From JAIEPW01 sp964471915 (lineage in GTDB: Bacteria; Acidobacteriota; Terriglobia; Bryobacterales; Bryobacteraceae), in assembly GCA_964471915.1 (NCBI GenBank), contig CAYYID010000009.1, positions 53,359-117,358 on the forward strand: DNA of 64,000 nucleotides, written 5' to 3'. Below, piece after piece: positions 31,864 to 41,224 of the stretch. Numbering within the stretch: position 1 is the stretch's first letter; each line of letters starts with the position of its first letter. Below the pieces are notes generated by a model. The model was given only the letters and a program-made list of their open reading frames with translations. It did not search any database and was not told the origin of the DNA. Both the position numbers and the translations under genes were made by a program.

Positions 31864-32387
31864 CAGGAGATCCGCGGGTGGTTGAGTCCGATCCAGGCGG
31901 CCCCATCCGGGTCTTGATTCGCTTCGTGACGATCCAGGATCCTCCGGGTATCCAAATCAGCACCAGCCCAAAGACATCTGCCCACCGGCACCGTTTTGCC
32001 GAGATCGCTGCCGGAGCAATGCCATTCGTACTCCTCAGTGGCGCGCGGCATCGCGATCCGCCGCCGGCCGTCAGGTATCCACAGGATGAGTGCGGCCTGA
32101 TTCTCGTAACGGTCCTGGAAACCGACAACGATCCGCCGAAAGTCCTCCTCCAGCCACTGCGCCGCGTCCTCGGGGCTGAGCGCGTCCAGGCATCCATCCA
32201 CGCCTGCCACCACCACGGCATTGCCGTCCACCGCCGGGAGATCGTCCGGCCACGCGCGCGAGAGCGCAAACAACTGCCGAACCGACACAACCTGATGGGG
32301 CTGTGCGATTTGCGAAAGGGCTTCCGCCCCCCAGAGGAGGCTCAGTCCGCGACGGGACCAACTCTGATCACTCACCACGCGCATCAA
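31863..32387 (-). CDS. Unrecognised 174-aa subunit of the defence operon
   Basis: An alpha/beta protein (MMRVVSDQSWSRRGLSLLWG). Its centre (AVVVAGVDGCLDALSP, then EDFRRIVVGFQDRYENQAAL) alternates strands and helices in a way that suggests a P-loop- or Rossmann-like core, but no Walker A (GxxxxGK) is present. Then come ILWIPDGRRRIAMPRATEEY and a C-terminal basic region. It is coupled to both neighbours: ATGA overlap with the methylase and stop/start overlap with the helicase. The position and size recall BrxF of BREX type 3, but the P-loop is missing, so homology is unproven. Confidence 0.7.
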   Translation of the reverse strand: MMRVVSDQSWSRRGLSLLWGAEALSQIAQPHQVVSVRQLFALSRAWPDDLPAVDGNAVVVAGVDGCLDALSPEDAAQWLEEDFRRIVVGFQDRYENQAALILWIPDGRRRIAMPRATEEYEWHCSGSDLGKTVPVGRCLWAGADLDTRRILDRHEANQDPDGAAWIGLNHPRIS

Positions 32388-35300
32388 CCCTCCTCACCGT
32401 CCTCGAAGAACAGTTTCAACTGCTGTGTGACATCCTGATGCTGGCTCTCCCAAGTTCCGTAGAGTTGGACGGCGATGGCGGCCGCATCTCGAATGCGCTG
32501 CGTTGCGCCGTGCGTCGTGTGCCACTTGAGCAACCGACCGAGAGCGGGGTGCGGCCGGAAGTTCGGGTTGCTGAGTGTGTCGGTGACGTTGATGCCGCTA
32601 TTGGGAAAACTAGCGCCGATGATCACCATGGCCTGATCGTAATCGGACGTCAAACGGCGGCGGTGCTTTCCGTACCACTCCTGCGCTATGTCGAGAGGCG
32701 AGACCAGGTGGTAGACCTTCTGCGCCACCGAGCACCACCCGCGCTCTTCGTACTCCTTCGGATCGATGGTGGTTCCGCGCAGTAGCATCTGCATCTGCTC
32801 GCGGGGCTGTTGGGAGGTTCCGTCAAACAGCCGGAGGAACTGTCTGGTGAAAGGTTCGGCGTTCACGGGAGGGGGTTCTTTCCCGCCGCCTGTTTCTTCG
32901 TCCAGCAACTGGTTGATGCCAATTAGGGCATCCCGAACCGAGAACTCCTTGCCTTCGTCGACGAAGACCTTCCCGTAGTGGCGAGAGAAGTACTCCAGCG
33001 CCTTACCCCGCTTGATGACCTTTAAGTCGCCACTTGCCAGGCCAGCCTTCTGGTGGAGCGTCAACAACTCAGTCAGTTGCTTCACTTCCGCGAGAACTTC
33101 CCGGCGCATCCTGGCCCAGCTCACTGGCTTCGGTTCTTCCGTGCGTTTGCGGCAGACATGGATAATGTCGTATTCGATCGTCTGCGAGCCAAAGGTCCCC
33201 GGTTTTGACCCTTCACCCTTTGTTTCATCACTTCGAATCGGGTACGTGGCCTCAAGGTAGAAGCCTGCATCGAACAGGCTTTCCAATACCCTCACCCAGG
33301 GCTCGTCCTCGCTGTGGTGGAAGGTGAACGTGAGCAGCCCTGTCGGTTTGAGAATCCTCTTTGATTCACTCCATGTTTCGGTCATCAGGCGTTTGTAGAA
33401 GCCAGTCGGGTCGTCGGGTTGTCGCGCCCGATTCGCCACGACCTCGAGTGTCTTGGGCGTGTAGTCTGGCTCGAACTGTGCAGGGTATCGCTGCTTCAGT
33501 ACTAGCCGAAGCCAAACGTGAAAGAAGTCCGACAGTTCTGAGTAATGGAGAAGCCCTTCGAAAGGTGGATCGGTAACGACGAGGTCTACGGAGCCCGCAG
33601 GGACGCCATCGAGATCAGTCGCGGATCGGCACTCCAGAACTGCCGAATTCAGAAGAGGATCTCCGCACTTCACCTTCTCGCTCTTTCCGGTCGAAGTGGA
33701 CGATCCATATTCCGCGATCACATCAGCGATCATCCGCTTGTCGACGAGTTCCCAGGGCTCTCCACACCATTCCAGCGTCTCAGGAAACGACTCAACGCAT
33801 GAGCGCCAATTGCCCCGACCGAGGTGGGCGAATACGCTGTTCTCAACCATCGTCGCCTTGGGGTGGAAGTTGGCACTCGAGAGGGCGGGTTCAAGCTTGT
33901 CTGCCTGAATATTCCAGATACAGAACATGTTCTGATTCCGGAGGTACTGCTGAAAACCTCCCAGAACGAACTCGCGCACCCCTTCGGAGTAGTTGCCTGT
34001 ACGGTCAACCGAGCGCAAGAGCAGGGACTGGACTAGTAATTGGCGGTGGTTGAACATTTTCCACCAATGGGTGAACCCGTGATTCGGAATCCCACCATTG
34101 TTCATGTGTGTCATGAAGCCGTACGGCAACTCGCTGGTGGGCCAATAGCCTGCAAGATCAGCATTCTTCCTCGTTTCCCACTCATGGTGGGCGACGAAAA
34201 ACGAGCTGGAATCCGGAAGGGTATCGAAGAAGCGCCCGTCGTAAGGTTGCCCCTCACCGTTGCACTTCGGGCAGTATCCCTGAATCACATACCCAGCAAC
34301 CGGTCCCGTTGTCTTCGTGGCCTTGATGCTGTCAAGAACATCCTGCACAGCACCGCACGCGCCGCAAGCAAAGTGTGATTTCTTGGGCACCGTCCCTTTG
34401 CCGGTGTCAATCACGGTGCCCGATTCAGGACACGTCACTGAGTCGGGGAGGTCACCCCGTACTTCGACCAAACGCAGATGCCGCTTCCGCTCCCGGTCCC
34501 ATGCTTCAGTGCTGGCAGCATTGTCCGTGGCGGTCCCGCCGAACTCCAAACCGCTCGAGTCCTTGCTTGGCGAACCAGCAAGCCATTCTGGGTGGATCAA
34601 GAGGGTCAGGCTGATCTTCTTGTTCGTCCCTTTCCCTTCCAGGTCGGGGAAACGATGCAGGCTTCCGCACTGGGGACACTTCACCGAGGTATCAGATTGA
34701 AGGAGGGTGTAAAGTTTCTCACTGTCGGCAGCGACAAAAGGCACACCTGGGGCCATACGCGCGTCCGACGCCTCGACGTCGAAGATCGCTCCGCACGCCT
34801 CACACTGGAAGTCCTCCCATGCCTTCACGGTCAGTGTCTTCACCGCGACGACCGGCGAGCTCATGATTGGAGTACGGTGTCCGCATCCGGTCATCTGGCA
34901 AGGCCCGTGCTTCGCCCAGAAAACGTAGATCAACTCCGGGCCTTCGTATCGGTAGTCCTTCCGTTCGTCCGGGCCAACGGCTAGTGGATCGAACCCGGAG
35001 CCCATCACCACACCCGTTGAGATCCGCGTCCACTTGCCCTTGTGCCCCCGAGGGCAGTCGCAGGCATAGAAGGGCATGATCTGCGGTCTGACCTCAGCTT
35101 CGATCTCGGCGACCAGCGCTCGCACCTCGGCCGGATCGACCTTGGCCATCTCATTCTTCACAATGAGCCAGGCGACCGGGTTCAGATCGCAACCATACAT
35201 CTGCATGCCAAGGCGGCTACCCTCGACGATTGTGGTTCCGCCGCCCATGAAGATGTCGGCGACCTTGAGATTCTTCAGAGCCCCCTTCTTCTGATGGTTC

Positions 35301-35641
35301 GCATAGTAGACGTCCCAGACCAGCTTTGCTGCCAGCGCCGGATCTTCCGGTGCTTTCATCGCCCCCGCCAACAACATCGCCCGGAAGACGCTCGAACGGC
35401 GTCTTGCCCACCATTTCGACATCTGGTAGATCGGTTTCCCCGCATTGCCTTCAATCTGCGAGATCTGGTTGATCAGTAGGATTGGAAAATCCACTTCAAG
35501 ACAGGTCTTTGGTCGATTCGGGTCGTTGAAGTCGACGGTCTCTACCGCGACTGGCCGCCCGGCACCGACGGCTTTCGCGATTTCTTGAGCGAGCCGCTCT
35601 TTTTTCGTCTTTCCGTTAGTTCGCGCGGTTGTAGGAAGCAT
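32384..35641 (-). CDS. DUF1156 adenine-type DNA methyltransferase with zinc ribbons (PglXI-like)
   Basis: A 1085-residue protein (DUF1156/COG1743). S-adenosylmethionine motif I is VADIFMGGGTTIVEGSRLG near residues 127-145, and the catalytic motif IV is LVVTDPPFEGLLHY near 688. Between them lie four zinc-knuckle CxxC pairs (CEAC 280, CPQC 322, CGAC 426, CPKC 457), the zinc-ribbon insert of this family. The N-terminal ISQIEGNAGKPIYQMSKWWA block is the DUF1156 signature. In BREX type 3 the methylase is of this class. No restriction endonuclease is present, as expected for BREX. It is coupled to the 174-residue gene. Confidence 0.9.
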   Translation of the reverse strand: MLPTTARTNGKTKKERLAQEIAKAVGAGRPVAVETVDFNDPNRPKTCLEVDFPILLINQISQIEGNAGKPIYQMSKWWARRRSSVFRAMLLAGAMKAPEDPALAAKLVWDVYYANHQKKGALKNLKVADIFMGGGTTIVEGSRLGMQMYGCDLNPVAWLIVKNEMAKVDPAEVRALVAEIEAEVRPQIMPFYACDCPRGHKGKWTRISTGVVMGSGFDPLAVGPDERKDYRYEGPELIYVFWAKHGPCQMTGCGHRTPIMSSPVVAVKTLTVKAWEDFQCEACGAIFDVEASDARMAPGVPFVAADSEKLYTLLQSDTSVKCPQCGSLHRFPDLEGKGTNKKISLTLLIHPEWLAGSPSKDSSGLEFGGTATDNAASTEAWDRERKRHLRLVEVRGDLPDSVTCPESGTVIDTGKGTVPKKSHFACGACGAVQDVLDSIKATKTTGPVAGYVIQGYCPKCNGEGQPYDGRFFDTLPDSSSFFVAHHEWETRKNADLAGYWPTSELPYGFMTHMNNGGIPNHGFTHWWKMFNHRQLLVQSLLLRSVDRTGNYSEGVREFVLGGFQQYLRNQNMFCIWNIQADKLEPALSSANFHPKATMVENSVFAHLGRGNWRSCVESFPETLEWCGEPWELVDKRMIADVIAEYGSSTSTGKSEKVKCGDPLLNSAVLECRSATDLDGVPAGSVDLVVTDPPFEGLLHYSELSDFFHVWLRLVLKQRYPAQFEPDYTPKTLEVVANRARQPDDPTGFYKRLMTETWSESKRILKPTGLLTFTFHHSEDEPWVRVLESLFDAGFYLEATYPIRSDETKGEGSKPGTFGSQTIEYDIIHVCRKRTEEPKPVSWARMRREVLAEVKQLTELLTLHQKAGLASGDLKVIKRGKALEYFSRHYGKVFVDEGKEFSVRDALIGINQLLDEETGGGKEPPPVNAEPFTRQFLRLFDGTSQQPREQMQMLLRGTTIDPKEYEERGWCSVAQKVYHLVSPLDIAQEWYGKHRRRLTSDYDQAMVIIGASFPNSGINVTDTLSNPNFRPHPALGRLLKWHTTHGATQRIRDAAAIAVQLYGTWESQHQDVTQQLKLFFEDGEEG

Positions 35642-35646
35642 GGAGT

Positions 35647-36630
35647 TTAGGGTCTAGACAGCTCGATGAACGGAAGAGCAACTTCGAAAATGGAGAGGCC
35701 GCCGTGAGCCAATGCGGGGTAACCGCCTGGGCTCTTCCACTTCCTGCGGCCGAGAACGAGCCGCCGGTCGCCGTGCTCGGAGTGAATCTGCAGATCAAGA
35801 GGAGGAATCCACGGTCCCGGACTTCCGTTACTGGCCAGCCGTCCGCTCTTGAAGTTCTGCTGCAGATACTTGGCCTGGTCTTCATCCTCCGTCAGGGGGA
35901 AGTGCCCAGTTGCGGCGTAACCGTGATCGGAGGTGATCACGAGGCGGCGACCGGTGGTGAGCCGCTGCACGAGATACCAGAAGTCCTTGCTGGTAAGTTG
36001 CTGCGCGGCTTCCTTGGCCAGGCTCTCCAGGCTTGCGTTGCCGGAGTCAACCCGATCATCCGGCCAGTGGTGCCACAGAACGAAGTCTGGATCGGAAGTG
36101 ACGTAGGCGGCCGCCTCGGCCCAGGGGATTCCCACGCACTCCGTCTTGGCACCAGGGAAGCAGTGTCCACTGCCAGCACCGTTGGACTCGAGAGACGACC
36201 GTTGAGCGAAGCCGAGCGCCTTGGCAAACGGAGTCGTCTCGCCGGGCATCTCAGAGACGTTCACTCGCGCGGACTGAACCGTGTACCCCAACTTCGGTGC
36301 CGCATGGAGAATCCACGGGACTTCCCGCAAGGACAGTGCATCCAGGATCAGGACTGCCCGCCCAGGACCGCCTTGCGACCACCACGCAGCCAGCGCCTTG
36401 GTGTTACGCGGAGCGCAGCTTTCCACCTGGGCCCAAAGATCGTACCCGGCGGTGGCGAGATAGAGGTCGAGCGCATACAGTTCGCGCTCCCGCCGCATCA
36501 CTTCCTTCGTTGGCGACTCGATTGTGATGGGTTCGGCACAGACGCTCCAGGCATAATCCAGGACGATTCGCCACGCTTCGCCTGGCGGTGCGCTCTGGAT
36601 TCGTCGGGCTAGATCCAGTGGGAGCGCCAT
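35647..36630 (-). CDS. Compact PglZ-type alkaline-phosphatase-like protein
   Basis: A 327-residue protein. AVLILDALSLREVPWIL near residue 93 contains the metal-binding Asp and nearby Ser of alkaline-phosphatase-like enzymes, and LVITSDHGYAATGHFP near 231 carries the SDHG box of PglZ. DFVLWHHWPDDRVDSG near residue 183 fits the middle metal-binding block. Typical PglZ proteins have 700-900 residues; this one is only the core domain with a short helical N-terminus. It overlaps the DUF499 gene by 1 nt. The role (phosphatase or nuclease) is unknown even for known family members. Confidence 0.8.
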   Translation of the reverse strand: MALPLDLARRIQSAPPGEAWRIVLDYAWSVCAEPITIESPTKEVMRRERELYALDLYLATAGYDLWAQVESCAPRNTKALAAWWSQGGPGRAVLILDALSLREVPWILHAAPKLGYTVQSARVNVSEMPGETTPFAKALGFAQRSSLESNGAGSGHCFPGAKTECVGIPWAEAAAYVTSDPDFVLWHHWPDDRVDSGNASLESLAKEAAQQLTSKDFWYLVQRLTTGRRLVITSDHGYAATGHFPLTEDEDQAKYLQQNFKSGRLASNGSPGPWIPPLDLQIHSEHGDRRLVLGRRKWKSPGGYPALAHGGLSIFEVALPFIELSRP

Positions 36631-39359
36631 TACGAGGACTCCTTATCCAGGTCCAGCTCATAGGAGATGCCGTCAGGCAGGCTCTTCAAGAGCTTCTGCA
36701 ACTGGGCGCCGGTGATCTGATCCACCTTGAGATTCACGTTCTTGACGCTTGTTGCGGGTCCCACGCCCCATGATTCCGCCTTCCCCAGGAGATTCAGCGC
36801 CGACGTGGCTGGGGCGTGGAGCGTCACAAGCGGCGCGGGTTCGGGTCCTCCAAAGATGGAACCGGGATCGGGCACCGATCCACCGCCCGGCTGGGCTCCA
36901 CCCGGGGGATCGCCGACAGGCGTCGTTGGAAACAGCGAGCCGGTGGTGGGCGGCTGAACCGGAGTCGTGCCCCCTGGCGCCGGCGGGGGGGCTGGCGGCT
37001 TGTAGCCACCCGCCGCCGGCACTGCATCCGGGAGGAGTATCCAAGTCTCCTCCAGGTGCTTACCGGAGGGGATCTTTGCCTTCATCCGGTTGTACGCCTG
37101 ATCGGCATCCTCACCAGGCTTGGCCTGCAGGAACTCCAGACCGCGGATGTTGATTGCGATCTTTCCTTTGGCGCACACGCGAACCAGACGTTCCTTCGCT
37201 TCGACGTCGCCGAGCCAGGGGATGCACGCGGCCTGGTTCGGACGCGGCTCGCCAAGCTCCAGAATCAGCTTGGCGACAGTCTCGCTGTTCTTGGCGTGCG
37301 CCATCACCAGATCTTGGAAATCCTCGGGGATGAAGAGGTTCTGGCGAACCGACTCGTCGATTGCTTCCGGGATTCGCCCTCCCTGCGCGGAGTGGTTCTC
37401 AATGTGGAAATGACACTTCTTCGGCTCCTGGTAGTTCCACGTGTCGAGAATGGCGTATCGGTCGAAGCGGACCTTCAGGATGCCGTGCAGTTCGCCTCGG
37501 TATTTCGTGTGGAGCTTACCGTACTCGCTATCCTCTTTCTTCCATTCCTCGGCTTTGACGATAGCGCGGGCGAGGATGATCAGATCCCGATCCAGGAATG
37601 CGTTCTGACTTCCTGCTTTCGGAATGAGAAAGCGAACCGTATTCCGCCGGCGGGGAACGTGGCTCTTGAGCCACTCGCCGAGCCGCGCATGAAAGTCGTC
37701 TGGCTCTTCCGGCAGGATGAGGATGGGGATGCGGTCATCCCATTGATCCGGATGTTCCGCGGGGTCGAGGTCGTCCCACGGCTTCTTCAGCCAATCCCCT
37801 CGCAACACGATCACGCGGAATTTGTTAGGGGCGTCTCCTGCGCCGCCAATGACGTACCGGGTCTCCAGGGCCAGCTGAGTCAAGTCCTCACCGCCGGTGA
37901 ACAGCTTGTCGTTCCTGGCGAAGGACATCAGCTTGGCGCGCTGATTCTCCGGTTCGAGAAAGACGAAGCGGGCGCCGATCTCGTGAATGTTGAAACTGTT
38001 GTCCGCGACTTTGCGCAGTTCGACCTGGAAGAAATTGTCGTCCAGCGCCGTGTCACGCGTGATGTCGGAGTGAATCGTGGCCGGTTCTGCACCAGCTAGT
38101 TTCTCCACCGCAAGGGAGCGCAGCCAGAGGGCACTCATGATCTCGTCGAGATGGGGCACCTCGGTTGGAAACAAAACCTCTTTGACCTGTTCCAGATTGC
38201 GAATCGCCTTCTCCCGCAGCACGTTGTGATGCTGGTTGGAAACCGAGTCGAGCAGGGCGCCGATGGCGTTCTGCTCGTCATCGATGGGGAAGTCGGCTGC
38301 GGTCAGTACCGGCGACTTGTCACCGCGCTGCTTAAAGAGGTTGGCGAGAATCAGGATGAGATCCCGCGTCTCCTGCGCGCTCGTCGCGACGAGCACCTGG
38401 TCTTCGAGCAGTTGGAGGAGTTGCGGCGAGAAAGGCCACGCATCGGCGAAGGTCTTCCTGATCTCGGCATGTTCTGATGCCGGTGCCTGCGACAGCCGCA
38501 GGTGCTCCGAGACGTGGGTCTCGGCAAGTGCTTCGATTGATTCCGGAGGGATCTGTAGACGGTTTTCGAATAGCCTGTGCAGCAACAAGCGCTGGCGGTC
38601 GCGTCGTGCATACGGCCCCTTGAAATCGATCCTTGCGGGATCGACGCGGTGAATCTGCTGGTATGCGTCGGTGTTGCCGTTCCGCACCGAGACGACCAAC
38701 AGCAGCACTTCCGGGTGAGACTTCGCGATCTCAGAAAGGATCTGGATGAAGTTGAATGCCCAGTTCTTCCACGGATACTGCTTGGTGTTGGTCAGACCGT
38801 CGAACCAGGTTTGATACTCGTCGAGGATGAGAGCAGTCGGCTGCTTCTGGAGTAACTCGAGCGTCAGGTCGTAACTGAGGATGTCGGTCTTCGCGGCTCC
38901 TTGGCCTTCCCACTTACCCCGAATATAAGCTCCTTGCGGATGCCGTTCCAGGAGCAGGTCCCAGAGAAACTTGTAGTTCTGGTGGACCAGGCTTTCCGTG
39001 ATGACATGCATCCCCTGGCGCAGGGGGAGACTCGCGATCTTCGGCAACTGGAGGCGCCCGGCCCATGCAGTGAGCCAGGCCTGCGTCGCCGCCTGGTCTG
39101 TGAGCGCGTGGTACAACACGGCCATCAGGTGCGATTTACCTTGGCCGCGCTCACCGATGAAGACGACCGGGCGGTCGTTCTTCGGGCCCACCGCCTCGAT
39201 GGCAGACAGTAGATCCGTCGTTGGATAGCTGATCTCTAGGAATTCAGCGGCAGGGCGCTGTGTGGCACCGGTGTTCTGAGCATTCGAAAGCTCGATCATG
39301 GTGCCCGAGATTCGCTTGCTGCGAAACTCCGGTCGTAGGTTGAGTCCAAGCATGGCCAT
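36630..39359 (-). CDS. DUF499 ATPase of the BREX-like defence operon (BrxC/PglY-like)
   Basis: A 909-residue protein from ATG 39359 (MAMLGLNLRPEFRSKRISGT); the start is uncertain, with TTG 39392 and ATG 39365 also in frame. The Walker A is PVVFIGERGQGKSHLMAVL near residue 64 and a Walker B-like block is ALILDEYQTWFDGL near residue 170. This is the DUF499 family. BREX and Pgl systems contain a large ATPase of this type (BrxC/PglY). A Pro/Gly-rich linker lies near residues 795-850. It is the first gene of the defence operon and reads away from the IS at 39459. Confidence 0.85.
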   Translation of the reverse strand: MAMLGLNLRPEFRSKRISGTMIELSNAQNTGATQRPAAEFLEISYPTTDLLSAIEAVGPKNDRPVVFIGERGQGKSHLMAVLYHALTDQAATQAWLTAWAGRLQLPKIASLPLRQGMHVITESLVHQNYKFLWDLLLERHPQGAYIRGKWEGQGAAKTDILSYDLTLELLQKQPTALILDEYQTWFDGLTNTKQYPWKNWAFNFIQILSEIAKSHPEVLLLVVSVRNGNTDAYQQIHRVDPARIDFKGPYARRDRQRLLLHRLFENRLQIPPESIEALAETHVSEHLRLSQAPASEHAEIRKTFADAWPFSPQLLQLLEDQVLVATSAQETRDLILILANLFKQRGDKSPVLTAADFPIDDEQNAIGALLDSVSNQHHNVLREKAIRNLEQVKEVLFPTEVPHLDEIMSALWLRSLAVEKLAGAEPATIHSDITRDTALDDNFFQVELRKVADNSFNIHEIGARFVFLEPENQRAKLMSFARNDKLFTGGEDLTQLALETRYVIGGAGDAPNKFRVIVLRGDWLKKPWDDLDPAEHPDQWDDRIPILILPEEPDDFHARLGEWLKSHVPRRRNTVRFLIPKAGSQNAFLDRDLIILARAIVKAEEWKKEDSEYGKLHTKYRGELHGILKVRFDRYAILDTWNYQEPKKCHFHIENHSAQGGRIPEAIDESVRQNLFIPEDFQDLVMAHAKNSETVAKLILELGEPRPNQAACIPWLGDVEAKERLVRVCAKGKIAINIRGLEFLQAKPGEDADQAYNRMKAKIPSGKHLEETWILLPDAVPAAGGYKPPAPPPAPGGTTPVQPPTTGSLFPTTPVGDPPGGAQPGGGSVPDPGSIFGGPEPAPLVTLHAPATSALNLLGKAESWGVGPATSVKNVNLKVDQITGAQLQKLLKSLPDGISYELDLDKESS

Positions 39360-39458
39360 TCGCATCCAGTCGCCTCGAGAGGCGGTCAACAAAAATACAG
39401 GGCAAGAGCACTATTGTATTCTCCTTCGGACATCCAAGTCTCTGATCCGGTTGGGCGA

Positions 39459-39482
39459 GGGTGCGCGACATGAAAGTGGGAA
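39459..39482 (+). repeat. Left inverted repeat of the IS
   Basis: A 24-nt terminal repeat that begins GGGTGCGCGACAT. The target duplication GTTGGGCGA ends immediately before it at 39458. Confidence 0.85.
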
Positions 39483-39553
39483 GTGGTTGAGTTCCTTTTT
39501 TTGTGGCTCTATTCTGAGCGTATGTGATACGTTCAGCCTAGGAGGCCACCCGA

Positions 39554-39952
39554 ATGCTCCCATCCCTACTGGAACTGGAAGAACAGAAGCGTTCTCTGCT
39601 GCGTACCATCTCCGAGTTGGGCGACATGCGCCCCGGCTCCATCACTGGCATCATCCGGCGTTGCGGCAAGCCCCGTTGCCATTGCGCCCGTCCGGACGAT
39701 CCCGGACACGGCCCCAACCTGCGGCTCACCTACAAGGTTCAAGGCAAGACGATCACCGAAGCCCTGCCCACACCCGTCGCTGTGCGGAAGGCGGAAGCCG
39801 AGATTGCCGAGTTCCGCAGGTTTCAAGAACTCAGTCATGCCTTCGTGCAGGTCAATGAGCAGATCTGCCGGTTCCGTCCGGTCGAGGACAGCCTCACACC
39901 GCAGGAAAAAAAACGACCGAAGCGGCCCAGCGCGAGGTCGCCCAGGAAGTAA
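39554..39952 (+). CDS. First ORF of the IS (DUF6788-like)
   Basis: A 132-residue protein starting MLPSLLELEEQKRSLLRTIS, a helical N-terminus followed by a small Cys-containing block (RCGKPRCHCARPDDPGHGPN). This is the DUF6788 type that precedes the transposase in ISKra4 elements. The reading frame runs through an A8 tract at 39906-39913. Slippage there by -1 would join it to the transposase frame (continuing QEKKTTEAAQREV). So it may be made both alone and as a fused protein. Confidence 0.8.
   Translation: MLPSLLELEEQKRSLLRTISELGDMRPGSITGIIRRCGKPRCHCARPDDPGHGPNLRLTYKVQGKTITEALPTPVAVRKAEAEIAEFRRFQELSHAFVQVNEQICRFRPVEDSLTPQEKKRPKRPSARSPRK
39907..39913 (+). promoter_or_regulatory. Slippery heptamer A-AAA-AAA for -1 frameshift
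   Basis: In the zero frame the codons are GAA AAA AAA CGA; the seven A residues are phased as X XXY YYZ. A -1 slip leads into the transposase frame, which is open from here through 40614. Good codons and protein-like sequence in the -1 frame (EAAQREVAQEVSRMLAVIFA) support use. Confidence 0.6.
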
Positions 39953-39957
39953 GCCGG

Positions 39958-41224
39958 ATGTTGGCGGTGATCTTCGCCGGCTGCCGCAAGACAGGCCAAT
40001 TGGATCTGGAGGCCGTCGAGACGCTGGTGCGCGGATCGATGCACAATGCCGGGGCGTCGATCCTCGGCCATCTTCTGTCAGCGCCTGGCGCCCAGGCGCG
40101 CCCCGCGCCCTGCGCCTGTGGACACACCGCGCGTTATCACGACACGCGCTCCCGCCAGCTATTGACCATGCTGGGGCCGGTCGAATTCCAGCGAGGCTAC
40201 TTCGTCTGTCCGCACTGCCATCAGGGCCAGAGCCCGCGCGACCGCGAGTTGGACGTGGAAGGTACGGAGTTCTCGCCCGGCGTGCGGCGGATGATGGCCG
40301 CCGTCGGCGCAGAGGCCAGCTTCGAGCAGAGCCGCGAGCAACTGCAGTTGCTCGCCGGACTGGCGGTTACCGCCAAGGCCGTCGAGCGCGAAGCCGAGGC
40401 CATCGGCGCCGCCATCGAAGCCGCCGGGCAGGAAGAGATCCGCCGCGCCGGTCTTCTACATCGAGATGGACGGCACCGGCGTGCCGGTGACCAAGAAGGA
40501 GCGAGAGGGCCGCGCCGGCAAGACCGAGGGCCAACCGGCTCGCACGCGCGAGGTCAAGCTCGGTTGCGTCTTCACCCAGACCACCACCGATGTGGAAGGC
40601 CGGCCTGTTCGTGACGAGGACTCCACCTCCTACGTCGCCTCCATCGAGCCGGCGGAAGAATTCGGTCTGCGTCTCTACACCGAAGCTTGGCGGCGCGGTT
40701 GGAGCAGGGCGCGCCAGAAGGTCGTGCTCGGCGACGGCGCGACCTGGATCTGGAATCTCGCCGGCCTGCATTTCCCCGGCGCCATCCAGATCGTGGATCT
40801 CTACCACGCCCGCCAGCACATCTGGGAACTGGCGGCCAAGCTCTTTCCCAACGAAGAGCAGGCCCACAAACAATGGACTGCAATCTGTCTCGATCAACTC
40901 AACGACGGCAAGATCGAAGCGCTGGTGAAGATTTTGCGCGACCTGCACCCGTCCAACGAGAAAGTCGCTGAAGCGGTCCACAACGACGCCGACTACTTCC
41001 AGCGCAACGCCGAGCGCATGCGCTACCCGCAGTTTCGTGCGCAGGGCTTGTTTGTTGGATCAGGCGTGATCGAGGCCGGCTGCAGAACCGTCATCGGCGC
41101 CCGCCTGAAGCGATCCGGCATGTTCTGGTCCGTCCGCGGCGCCAACGCCATCATCGCCCTGCGCTGCTGCCGCCTGAGTGGCCGCTTCGAGGACTACTGG
41201 GAATCCCGATCACGCGCCGCCTAA
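39958..41224 (+). pseudogene. ISKra4-type transposase with internal frameshift
   Basis: The transposase is split. Frame 1 (from 39958, MLAVIFAGCRKTGQLDLEAV) is homologous in layout to ISKra4 N-terminal parts, with a CGHT...CPHC zinc-like set. Near 40440-40465 the frame changes by +1, and frame 2 (MDGTGVPVTKKE onward) carries the catalytic core: first Asp in EMDGTGVPV, second in VVLGDGATWIW, Glu in GSGVIEAGCRTVIG. The change lies just before the first Asp. It may be a true inactivating mutation, a second recoding site, or a sequence error. Confidence 0.75.

Noticed and set aside
39393..39450. A strong promoter for the DUF499 gene
   Set aside because: TACAAT (39418-39413) could be a -10, but no -35 at proper spacing is visible, so it is not listed as a feature.
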